Of a stretch of DNA of 64,000 nucleotides, positions 25,284-36,345 are shown piece by piece (the first letter of the stretch is position 1; each line of letters begins with the position of its first letter). The stretch lies in assembly GCA_020086605.1 (NCBI GenBank), contig JACBWW010000041.1:2215302-2279301 (forward strand), read 5' to 3'. The notes under the pieces are model-generated. The model was not told the origin of the DNA. It saw only the letters and a list, made by a program, of their open reading frames with translations, and searched no databases. This DNA comes from Lanius collurio (Eukaryota > Chordata > Aves > Passeriformes > Laniidae). A program made the translations under genes and the position numbers.

Positions 25284-25700
25284 AGAATAGAATTATGGAA
25301 TCATTTAGGTTGGAAAAGCCCTACAAGATCACGGAGTTCAACCACCAACCCAGCCCTGCCAAGGCCACCACTAGCCCCTGTCCCCAAGTGCCACATCTAC
25401 ATGGTTTTAGATCCCTCTGGGGATAGAGACCCCACTGCTGCCCTTGTTCCAAGTCCTGGCCAACACTTCCATGAACAAATCTTCACTAACATCAAATCTA
25501 AACCTACCCTGGTGCAACTTGAGGCTGTTTCCTCTTGTCCTGTCCCATGGAAGATGACCTGGATCCCACCTGGCTTCCCCCTCCTTGCAGGGGATTGTGG
25601 AGAGTCAGAAGGTCCCCCTTGAGACTCCTTTTCTCCAGGCTGAGCCCCCCCAGCTCCCTCAGCTGCTCCTCCTCACACTTGTGCTCCCCTCCTGCCTTGC
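25284..25700 (-). mobile_element. CR1 LINE 3' fragment, reverse orientation
   Basis: Read on the plus strand, this is the reverse complement of the CR1 3' region. It starts with a decayed tail (GAATAGAATTATGGAATC), then TTTAGGTTGGAAAAGCCC, the CCAAGGCCACCACTA and CCCCAAGTGCCACATCTA blocks, AAATCTAAACCTACCCTGG, and GGCTGTTTCCTCTTGTCCT, ending in the TTTTCTCCAGGCTGAG and CAGCTCCCTCAGCTGCTCCTC blocks. Similarity fades beyond about 25700, though the decayed sequence may reach about 25765. It is a 5'-truncated, non-coding copy, as most avian CR1 insertions are. The many substitutions indicate an old insertion. Confidence 0.92.
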
Positions 25701-25879
25701 CCACCTGAGGACAAACACAGCACAGGGCTCTGGCCCATTGGTGTTCTCCTCACCCTCAGAGATGGCAAGTAAAAAAAAAAAATGCATTTGAGCATGATTA
25801 ATCTGCAATAATTATATAATACAAATGTATTTATTCTGTTTAGAGAGAAACTCCTGTCAGGCTCCAGATGAGACATTTC

Positions 25880-26330
25880 TCACGTATATTATTTAGCTTT
25901 TCCTGAGGCCCTAATGAATTGCTTTAAATTACAGACTTAAGTATTGATTAGCCTCATTCAGTTGAAATCTAGGCTTAGCAATCTATACTGGTCTATAGTT
26001 TATTTGTGATATTATTCCTAATAAAGAGCTGCAATTAATCCACATCAAGAAAAATCAATTAACACAGATTTGTATCACAAAGAAAGAAATCCTCCTCATA
26101 TCTGCCCACTAATCCTGAAGCTTAGGTCTTTCTTTGCTACCAAGGAGGACAGATAAAAAATATTGATTTCACCCTATTTTTACAATTTATAGTGATACAA
26201 TAATAGCACACAGAACAGACGGGGCTTATCAATTAAAGCTATTTTTATACATGATGATAGATGAGGACACCCAGTGCCTTTGTTCTCTGCATTATTAATA
26301 ATTATTAATATGGTGGACTAGGAGTTCTGT
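25880..26330. promoter_or_regulatory. candidate AT-rich conserved non-coding segment
   Basis: The segment has many homeodomain-type cores (TTAATC, TAATTA, CAATTAA), no microsatellite and no transposon signature until the palindromic TATTAATAATTATTAATA at 26293-26310. This resembles developmental enhancers of gene deserts, but only by composition and motif density. Confidence 0.18.
26293..26310. other. 18-bp perfect AT-only palindrome
   Basis: TATTAATAATTATTAATA is its own reverse complement and has the homeodomain core TAATTA at its centre. AT-only palindromes of this size are not rare in AT-rich DNA. Confidence 0.6.
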
Positions 26331-29300
26331 AATAAGAATAATCACTCCAAGCACAGCTCTCAGAGAGCTGGGCTTCACTCCAGGTATGATTGTGAATTTT
26401 GCACTGAATGAACCACAATACAAGTGTTCTAGAAGGGAAATTGCAGTTATCTGCAGCTGCATGGGAAAGGAGGATTGTTCTGTGTCATTTCAGACTAATG
26501 GTACAACGTGAAGAAACACAAGATGTTATCCAAGCTGACATATTTCTAATTTTAACCACTTCTATCTCCCATTTTAACCAAGTTAATATCTAACCTAATT
26601 TATTAGAAATAGTAATAAAAAAAAAATCTTATCAGAGCCTTCTTGCAGGAAGCATCACATAAACACAGTGAATTAGATTTTGCAATTTTAGAAGCCAAAC
26701 TTTATCCTTGCTATGCAAAGAAGAAAACAATGTGTCATTGTCCCTTCACAATTCCTACTGTAAACAGTTTATGTGATTTATTCTTTTGCATGATAGATAA
26801 TTACATATTTTATACCAGTGTATCATCAGCATGTTGTTATTCTGACTGCCCCATAATAGAAATTGTGTATTTTCCCACTGCAGTGAATGCTATTCTTAAC
26901 ATACATTGGCCTCAACCAGCTAAAAATATCAGAGTTCTGTTGCGTGTGGGAAAGTTCTGCTGGAGTTATTTCTATTAAAAGTTTAATATTGGTTCTCTTC
27001 CATTTTTCATACTGTATGTGCCATTCCCATTTAATGCTCTCTTCTCCCCTGTGCAATTACTTACAAGTGCTTAAGTGTCACACACGAGGCAAATAATGCC
27101 CTAATTCACCCTAATTCTAACATTAATATGAATGATTGGCAATGAGATTAGTACTGAGGAGCATCATTTTAAAATAAACTGTGATGACACAGTGACAGCT
27201 ACACGAAGGATTAAGGAGTGTGGATTATCACAGGTTGTGCTTTGAGGTATCAAATGACAGGGCTCTGTGTTTGTTCTTGCCAAGGACACCAGGCAGTCAG
27301 GGGCTGCAGCAGCCAGCTGTAATTCTTGCACTGAATCTTGGGGTTACTCAGAGGTTTTTCAGCTCCTCGAAGTTTCTGACAGACAGTAGATTCAGAAAAA
27401 AAAGGTTTTTTGAGAGGTATTTAATTTATCTGACAACCTAGAGCCTGTGCAGATACAAAGGAAAAGCTGTAGTTTTATAAACGTTTGCTTTTTAACCCAA
27501 ATTCAAATAATCCATGAAGATGCCACTAAATGAATGACAATATTAATTTTTCTCTCCTGTTGCATGTTTAAATTTATCTCCCTGCAATGGTATTTTGGCT
27601 TTTCTTTCCCTTTTCTTCAGAAGATATCAGAAGCCTATTTAGAAACTTTAATTTGTGCAATTTAACCAGCAACATCTATGTTATGTAGGTCTCTACCTAC
27701 ACAGTCTGATCTCTGTTTTCCTGATGTCTCTATATAATACTTTTATATCTCAAGATGCTTAAAAGTCAATATGGTTGCACTCAAGGAAGTGAGGAAGGAG
27801 TTGAGACACAGAAATTCCTTGTCTCAGTTATCAGATGTTGGGAAGGGCCAAAGAAGACACCACCATCTTTAGACCCACAGACAACCACATGGTGTCCCCT
27901 TAGTGTACTGGTTGTACTGGTTCACATCAAAGATGATGTGTTTCATTTTATGGGTTTGGGAGATTCCACGGGGCTCATACAAGACAAAATTTACAGAGGA
28001 GACACAAGTGACAGCTCTGGAGAGCTTGGCCTGGCAATACAAGCCATGAGGAAATATGTATTTAAAAGCACAAGTTGTAGGAATTTCAATATATTGAGTA
28101 TGTAGCCACTTCACACAGTAGGATTTTGAGAAGAGAAAGTTAGGCATGAGTGTGTGTGCATTTGTCCCATAGCTCTATTTCCAATTTAGTGTATTCCATA
28201 GAATTTCCTGAACTGATTTATATCAGAGTTTCAATTCGCTGATTTAAAAATTGTCAGCAAAACAGCACCCACCTTGATCTCCACTGTGTTATTCTAGGGA
28301 AATGCAGAAGTCACCTGCCTTAAACATCCCTATTTGGCAGCCTCCTTTCCCCACAGTCATGGATGGCACTTGTCCCTTCATGCCTCTGGAAGCTTATATC
28401 CAGTTGGTATCTACTGGCACCCCAGAAAACCTCCGAGATCCTTTCAAATTCCTGGGATGTTTTGATCTTAACTCTGATTGCAGCAGTTTGTGCCTAAAAA
28501 GCTCCTGTTATAACTTATTAAAGTTACTCTTGGAAAGAAAAACACTGAGTGACCCCTATTAAAGATAATTATAAGATAAGGATTTTTTTTTTTTTTCTGA
28601 AATAAGGCCAGTTTTATCCTTTTTATCTTACTGGATCTTAAACTGGTGAAGAAGATCAGTATCATTCAGGTTTTCTCCTTAATATATTAAAAAATGAGCC
28701 TGGTGGGTACAGGTCTGCCTTCTCATCTTATGTTTCTCTTATTCTTCTGCAATTTTAAGCTTCTCCCTCATATGTATTGCTCCAAGTTTCCTCTTCCTCA
28801 CATCCAGAATTAAACCTATACAATTGGAATATTTCTTTTCCCCTCTCCACTAACCCAGAACTTCCTCTCAGCTTGTTCCCCATCTTCTCCTCCGTTTTTC
28901 TGTTTGATCTCTGGATTTATGTTCACCTCTGATATATAAAATCCATCATGCTTGTGTGTCACCCACATCCTTGGGAGGGCCCTCTCCCAGATAAAATGTG
29001 CTGCATGGAGTTTAATGGACATGTGCCCATAAACACATGGACATATGTTCTTGTTTCCTCACTTCTGCATAATGAATGATTATAATATTTTCCCAGCTGT
29101 TTCTGTGAGCTCAACGTGCTTAAATGTAATGAATATCCTGTTAGTTAGACAACAATCACAACTGAACATGAGAACATTAATATATGTGCATTAAAAAAAT
29201 AATAATTTTTCCTTTACAGGTGAAGTCCAAAAGGAATAAATCCTCAGCCCCATTTTTTATTTTGCACAGGTAACTGTTGCTTGTAAAATTCCACTCTCCA

Positions 29301-30149
29301 CTTCCCTCACCTCTATCTTCCTGACATTTTGAAAGCCTGTCTGCCAGCAAAAGTTTGGACAGTTTGAGCATTTCTTATGGACAGAAAGTAGAGCTATTGA
29401 AAATGCCTGCACTGACCAAAGCAGATGCAGATGAAGGTTTGGGTTTCTGCAGAAGTGTTGTACAGTAACATATCAGGATCCATAATTTAACTGTGCTGGA
29501 AAAAATGTTGTATACACAGAAAGCTTGAGATACAGAACAGCAACAACGAGTATATATTTAAAAAAAAAAAAATAAAGCTGTGATCTCTTTTAAGCTTCCA
29601 TTGTAAGTCATCAAGAAGCAATAAAAAGCATAAATGCAACAAAACCAATAATTTCCAGGCCACTGTTAAATGATGTGACAAATGCAGACAGGGATATCAT
29701 TAACACTGCAAACCAGAGGAGACCCACTCTGCTCATCTGTCACTTCCCTTCTCTTTACACCCCTGGGCACTGCACCTCTTTTGCACTTTTCCTTCTTCCC
29801 ATCTTGTCTGCTTCCCTCCCCTCTGAGCCTCCTGCAGCAGTGTGATGCTGATTTCACAGCTCACCAGGGCTCCTCAGGGAGTAAAAGCACAACAATGTCT
29901 CCCTAACAAGACTCTGGCACTCTCTCTGGAAGCTTCTTCCAGAACCTGGATGTGAACAAGCGTGAGAAAATGAGGAATAATGGGAATGGAAGCCAACTCA
30001 CATCTTTGGGACTTCAGAGGGACCTTGAACTGAGCTCTGAGGGCAAAGCATGGTCCTTGCCAGGTCTGATCTCAGCACAAACAGAGTAAATTCAGTGTCA
30101 GGACTCTGAAATCCAGTACAGCACCAGTTTCTCCTGATCCCTTGTGTGC

Positions 30150-30333
30150 ATCTATATATCTATATATCATCTACATGTCTATATATCTATCTATATATCA
30201 TCTATCAATCTATCTATCTATCTATCTATCATCTATATATCTATATATCTATCATCTATCTATCTATCTGTCTATCTATCTATCTATCTATCTATCTATC
30301 ATCTCTCATCTATCTCTCATTTATCTCTCATCC

Positions 30334-30372
<39 letters not shown>

Positions 30373-30406
30373 CATCCATCTATCTATCTATCTATCTATC
30401 TATCTT
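30150..30406. repeat. long compound (ATCT)n microsatellite
   Basis: About 257 bases of ATCT/TATC units, interrupted by ATATATCT blocks on the left and CATCTCTC and CATCCATC variants in the middle and right. All three plus-strand frames are open across it and read as repeats of Tyr-Leu-Ser-Ile, which is why spurious frames of up to 127 codons appear here. The long uninterrupted inner runs suggest copy-number polymorphism. Confidence 0.97.
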
Positions 30407-33400
30407 TATACATATGTATGTATTTACAAACACACATAGACATAAATCTCTGCATGTCTCTGTATCTGGTTCTACACAGGAAGTGTACCAAAATTAAAAC
30501 ACAGCAAAACAGCAATGAAGCTTGAATTAATGATGCTGGTTTTTGAATAACTGCGTAGGAGTCTTCGCTTAAAAAATGCCTTATGCTTCAAAAATTTCTA
30601 TGGTGGTCCAGAAGGATGCTGATGGATGGAGCTGTTGAGAGAGCTCTGTTGAGAGAGCTGTGTTAAAGGTGTTACTGGCAGCTGAGATAAATCTCAAATG
30701 TTGCTTTTTATCCACGTTCACACAGTAGCATCCAGCCATGAATGTGCACCCCCAGCAGGTCTGTCCATCCTACCTGCTGCCAAAAGGTGTGTGCTGCATC
30801 CCTGAGGATTAACACAGACAAACCCCAGTCTGAGGGGCTGATCTGCTCTCTGGTGAGTTACTGAGAGTCCCAGTGGTGTGAAAGAGTGCTGGGAAAGGAT
30901 GTCCTACACGTACCAAAAGTGCTGCAGAACAGGTGGGGTCACGGAGCAGGAGCTGTCTATCCCAAATGTGGAAATCCTGCCAGCCCAGCGTGGCAAGCCA
31001 GCTATGACAAAAGCTGTGGAACCGTTCCTGGTGGGGTCAGGGGGACATGGGCCACATGTTTGAGTGCACAAAATTGTAATTCAGCAGTGGAAATCCCATA
31101 TTTCAGTGTGAGCAGGTATTTGTCTTCTCTCATGGATGTCAGTGGAACCAGTGCCTGAAAGAACTTGGCTCTGTAGCCTGGAAAATGGTAATTTCTCAGA
31201 TTGTGTATTTGCTTATTTTCTAACTGCTGACTAGCTTTGATTCCATCACACACATTTCCTACAGTGAGAATCAGTTGTTCTGCCTTCAGCCTGCCTCCAC
31301 CACGGCTTCAGGACATGCCTGTTGCCCCTGCTTTCTTCTCATGGCAACATTTCCCATAACCTCAGCCAAAAAATAGGACTGCTTGATGCTGGGGAACACC
31401 AAGTCCCTCTGTTTCCTGCCTGCACACCTGTCCTGGAGAGTTAGAGGTGAGATCCACCCTGCAGCACTGCCTGCTTCCACTCCCAGAAGAAATGCAGTCA
31501 TTAACTACAATATCATGTGTACTTCTGCAGAAATGGTGGAAAACCTGCCACACGGTCAGGAGAAGTTAGGAGCAAGCCTGTTACTGGGGTAGGCACCTAC
31601 AGTGGACACTGCAGAGAGTTTAAGGTATATTTTAAGGCATGTTCAGAAGAAAAAATGCCACTTGTTCACCAGCAGTGCCTCCCATCCTGTAAAAGGCATC
31701 CATTGAAGCCCTGAGTTAGCAGGTGACATCTGCTGAGATCCCAGCGTGGGGCACACTTGGCTCTAGGCCCCACAAAGGTTCCAGCAGAGAGCTGAGGGTT
31801 ATTTTTGGTCAAAATTTGTGATGTAGTTCCTGACTGATGTTCCTGGCTCTGTTCAGGATAAGCAGCACCATACCCTGTCCCACACACACCTGCTGGTGTG
31901 GGGTTAGGTCAGCCAGGCAGACTAACGACCTATTTGTCACAGGGACTGTGGTGAATGGTGGATTTGGGGTGTAAAAAAGCATCAGCCTCTTGTCACCTGC
32001 CCCTGGAGGTCTGCTTCCTTCTGCACCTCATTTCTGCACCTTACCTGGCAGGACTTAGTGCAAGAGTGGAGGTTTTTGCATGTGCCACTCTGGGGCAGAC
32101 CCACAAATGAGCATTTTCAAGGTGTAACTCGTGGAGCTGGAGGCAGAGGGGGCTTGGCACCCTCACCCTCTAATGGTGCATGGAGCCATTTAGGGAATTC
32201 ATTGCATCCCACCCGAGTGCCACACCGGTGACATGTGTATATCAATATTTGAATATATATTTGAGTATAGGAATATTTGTAACTTCACTGGCACGGGGCT
32301 GTTGGGTAATCCATGGTGGATAATTCACTCACAGCCATTCAGCTTCCTTTGCTGCTCCCATGCACTGCACACACTCCTCTGACAACACACAGTCAAAGGG
32401 GAAAGCAACGTTTTGCCATCCAAATTTCCAGATGAGCTGGTACAATGGACACAACAGCCCTCTCTCCTATTGCCTTGTAACACATTTGCTTTCTCATACT
32501 TTGTTTCAGCTTCAGTACTTATGAAATGTAACTTTAACACTCAGGGAATAGGCTTAACACAGGTAACAGGGGGGAGAGAAATGTTCTTGGCACAGATCAG
32601 CAGCTCCTGTACTTGGCACTGATTAGATTAACACCAGGAACCACTTTAAAGAGGGCAGTGTAATCTTTATGGCCATCACTTTACTTGCTGAGAAAGCTCA
32701 CATCTTCCAGTTAACAGCAGCTGTGCCAGTGATTTCTTTGATAGATGGTGATATTCACTTAAAGGAATAGATTAAACAGCCTTTTGCCCTCCTTTGAGAT
32801 ATCCAGTCCCTGCTAGCAGTGGGTAATGCTTTTGGAAGAGCCTAGAGCCTATTTTCCAGAAGGATTTAGTCACAGACTTCCACATAAGCTTATTCATCCT
32901 GGCCTTTGGGTTGTGGTTACACACACATTTCTCTGGGACGTGGAGTCAGCATCAGCAGGCGATGTCCACTCTGGCTCTCCCCTGCTGCTCCCATGCTCCT
33001 GCCACCCCTCCATGCCCATGCAGAACAAAGAGGGCACTGTAGGGACTGCCATGAACAGCCCTGGCTGGTGGCAGCATGACTTGCTGGAGCCAAAAGTGCC
33101 ACAGAGAAAAATGTTTGTGGAACCACAGCTTGGAGCACTTCTCAGGGGGGTGAATTAATGTCCATGGTGCTCCATCCTGCCACAGCGAGACTGCTACCAA
33201 TTCCTGAGCTCTGGAGATAGCCTGGGTAAGTCTCCCATCACTCTGACAGGTGTCCAGGTGCTTCAGATGCTTCTGGTACATTTTACACTACAGCTGCTGG
33301 TTTGGGTTTGCCTCACCCAATGGCAGAAACCACGCTGTTCACGCTTGAAGAAGCTGAGTCCCATCAATTATTGTGTTTCAGGGAAGAAAACAAGCATGAA

Positions 33401-34929
33401 AGCACCTGGAGATGGACAGCCCTGGGCTAACAAATCCTGATCCCTCAAGGTCTACTGCTTTGCCTACTGCAAACACACTATCTGACAACCATAAATCACC
33501 AACTTATTATGTAATGGCCATGCCATTTCATAGACAAAGATGCATTTCACAGAGAGTATGGTTTTAATAAACAGGCAGCCTTTCAGTGGCTAGACTGGAA
33601 TAAGCCAGGATCTCAGTCCAGTTCCTGTTGGAAAGGTAGTCACAGCACAAAAAACATGGGCACAGATGGGTGGATTGTTCAGGGCCTGCAGCAGAAATAT
33701 GAATTTCTCGCCCAGGCAGGTTATGGCAGCAGTGCCATTGCCTGGGGTGGGCCAGGGGTGCCTGGCCCATGGCTATGCCAAGGGATTGGATCCCTTGGGT
33801 GCCTCACCAGAACTCTGACACCAAGTATGTGCACAGTTAACTTGGGACCTCTCATTAATTCCCCTCAGCGTTACCACGCACTAAAGGGAGGGCTGGCTGA
33901 GTTATGACCCACCCTCACATGTGCAAAGCATGCACTTCTGAAATGCAACAGGAAATATTCATTATTCTTGGATAGAGCTCCCTTTGAGTCCAGCAGTTAC
34001 AGCAGCTGTCGTCATTTACTGCATTAGCAAGCACTATTTCTGTGAATTTATATCATCATGTCCTGGAGTTCTGTGCCAGCAATATGCTTAACCCGCTGCT
34101 GCAAAATAATCCCATCTATATTGGCCACATATTTGAGATATTATGATTAGACTTTTTTAGTGGGTGTTAGGAATTATTTTTATAAATGTAGCATGTGCGT
34201 ATGCACAAGGGTTTTTACAATCAACCCTAAAAAGGAAAGAAATATATTTTCATTCTTGTATTTTGACGTGGTTCTCCCCTATCAAGCTAATAGAGCCATG
34301 CCAGCCCTGTAAAATATTTATGAAATAACCAAATACAAAGAAATAATGAAAATTAGTGTGTTTCTTCTGAATTATGGTTTTTACATGTTTCCCAGGGCCT
34401 ATCAAATCTGTCATTTCAATGGAATAGGTGTTGATACCCAAGGATAGCTGATATCAGTCAGAACACGGACTGGTGTCAATGTTTTAAGAAATGGAGGTAT
34501 TAGTAAGCACCTTTACTGCACCCTGGTCTTTCCTGTAACATCATCTTCAACACATATTAAAATATATATCGAGGAAATCTCAGACTGAAACATCTTCAAA
34601 TTTTAGTTTTTTATAATGACACCGAAAGGTTGACCTTATTTTTTTTCTCCAACCTAAATCTGAATAGAAAATGTATATTCCAGCAGAAACACATCTGCAG
34701 ATTATTTCACAGACAAACCTGTTCTGGAAAACTAATTCTAAAGTTTTATTTTATGGAGTAGCATGAATCTTACTTATAATGATCACAAAATAGTAGAATT
34801 TAATGCAGTTAAAAAAAATAGGCATGTGGGACTGCAGCTTGAATGGGGAAATAAAATGTGGTGAGAGTATTGTTACATTTCTTACAAATCTATTGTCATA
34901 TTTGCAGAAGACATTGCAGAATGCATTTG
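30407..34929. other. unique non-coding sequence
   Basis: No gene recognised. A 12-bp CTGTTGAGAGAG unit occurs twice at 30632-30657. A 50-base segment at 33186-33235 is bounded by splice-like sites (weak candidate). The interval 34000-34200 looks non-decayed and AT-rich but has no distinguishing motif. Confidence 0.5.
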
Positions 34930-34935
34930 ACCATC

Positions 34936-34998
34936 GTTAAGGGTTGGACTCAATGACCTTAGAGGTATTTTCCAACCTTAATGATCCTCTGATTACAT
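34936..34998 (+). mobile_element. CR1 3'-tail fragment
   Basis: AGGGTTGGACTCAATGACCTTAG followed by GAGGTATTTTCCAACCTTAATGAT and a decayed terminal octamer repeat (CCTCTGATTACATGAT) match the 3' terminus of CR1 in the sense orientation. Only about 60 bases are recognisable. It could equally be the tail of a SINE sharing the CR1 end, but no tRNA-like head lies upstream. Confidence 0.75.
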
Positions 34999-35710
34999 GA
35001 TATTTTGCCAGAGAGAGTCTGAAAACCTAAATTTCCTCTGCCACTGAAATCCAAAGGCGTCTGGGATGGGTTTTCTGCAGCTCCACTCTCCAGAGTTTGA
35101 ACCTGAAGGTACACACAGGTGCTTTACCCAGCAAACACATTGCAGCTTATTTCTTCCTGTTCCTTCCCTCCTTCATACCTTTTAATGAGCCAATTATTTG
35201 TCAAATGGAAAGCAAGACCCAGCTGAGCCCAAAGTGCAACCACATCTGCTGGGATTTCCCTGTGCCCCAACACTGATTCAGCACAAATACACTTTCCCAA
35301 AGGGCTGCCAGAGTCTTGCTCTAGCAAGGGAAATTCAGGAGCTGTAGGAACTCCTATTTCTGATCAACCTGAATTGTCTTTTTCCAGATCTTCTGGATAA
35401 GGATGGGAATGTTCTCCAGCAGGCCAGAACTCACAGTCTCCACTCAAATCAGCAGACTTGAGTTGACTTGTTGGTCCTCCTGTGCTCAGAGGGTCTGGCA
35501 CCACAGTGAGACTGCATTCTCAGACTAGAATAATTAGCCAAACTTTTCCATACACCCTTGTGCTGGGGAAATGGGGATACTTCTTGAAAGAGTTGCTGCC
35601 TGAGGGTGGAGGAAATGAGGAATGGGGAAACTGAGCTAATTACAGCTCCCTCGCACTGCTGAGTCGGCGTGTGGGCCGCAGTATCGTCCGTCAGAGCTCT
35701 GCTCTGGAAG

Positions 35711-35937
35711 AATCACAGAATCCAAAAATGGTTTGGGTTGGAAGGGGACCTTGAAGATCATCCAATTCCAATCCTCCCACCATGGGCAGAAACATCTTGT
35801 ACTATCTCATGTTGCTCCAAGCCCTTCCAAGCTGGTCTTGAACACTTCCAGGGATGGGGCAGGCACAGCTTCTCTGGGCAATCTGTGCCAGGGCCTCACC
35901 ACTCTCCCAGGGGGGGATTTCTTCCCAAAATTTAATG
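35711..35937 (-). mobile_element. CR1 LINE 3' fragment, reverse orientation
   Basis: The plus strand shows the reverse complement of a CR1 3' end. The order is AATCACAGAATC (terminal octamer repeat), GGTTTGGGTTGGAAGGGGACC, GATCATCCAATTCC, CACCATGGGCAGAAACATC, TTGAACACTTCCAGGGATGGGG, CTTCTCTGGGCAA, TGTGCCAGGGCCTCACCACTC and ATTTCTTCCCAAAATTTAA. It is better preserved than the copy at 25.3 kb. It is 5'-truncated and non-coding. Confidence 0.95.
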
Positions 35938-36249
35938 CTGTAGGCACTCTCTTGCAGCTCAGAGGCAGGATGTAAAGGATCTGCATGGAGTTTGGGGCAG
36001 GTGGAGCAGAACTGAGGGGCCTGACTCTGCTGAGACACGCTGTACTCACCCTGACTTCTTTACAGGACACTTGGCTCCCTACCAGACTGGATCTGCCACT
36101 CAGAGCAAGTCATTGTAATAAATTCTAGACAGTGATACAACCATCTGATCCTGTGGGACATGGAATTCAGGGAAAGTTGTGGGTGCTGAGATTAGACTTG
36201 CAGATAAACAGATCCTAAGGGATGTTGTGCCCAGCACTTAACATTTTTA
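35938..36249. other. unique non-coding sequence
   Basis: Nothing recognised. The left part could include a decayed extension of the CR1 copy, but I could not match it. Confidence 0.5.
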
Positions 36250-36345
36250 GTGAGCTACAGCGCTGAGTCTTTTGGAAAGAGTCTTAATTCATTCATGTGA
36301 GCTACAGCATTGAGTCTTTTCAAAATGGGTCTTAATTAATTCTTA
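36250..36345. repeat. diverged 47-bp tandem duplication
   Basis: Copy one (36250-36296) and copy two (36297-36345) both read GTGAGCTACAGC..TGAGTCTTTT and continue to GTCTTAATT. They differ at CGCTG/CATTG, GGAAAGAG/CAAAATGG and the last bases. The divergence makes it older than the 65-bp duplication at 10.3 kb. Confidence 0.88.

Larger units (their letters stand above)
25701..30149. other. unique AT-rich non-coding sequence
   Basis: No gene recognised. The stretch 25880-26330 is dense in TAATTA-type cores and includes an 18-bp palindrome at 26293-26310. Runs T14 (28583-28596) and A13 (29560-29572) are present. A 50-base segment at 29220-29269 is bounded by splice-like sites and is discussed as a weak candidate. 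Confidence 0.5.

Noticed and set aside
30142..30525. Tyr-Leu-Ser-Ile repeat protein
   Set aside because: Reading of the ATCT microsatellite; all three frames are open.
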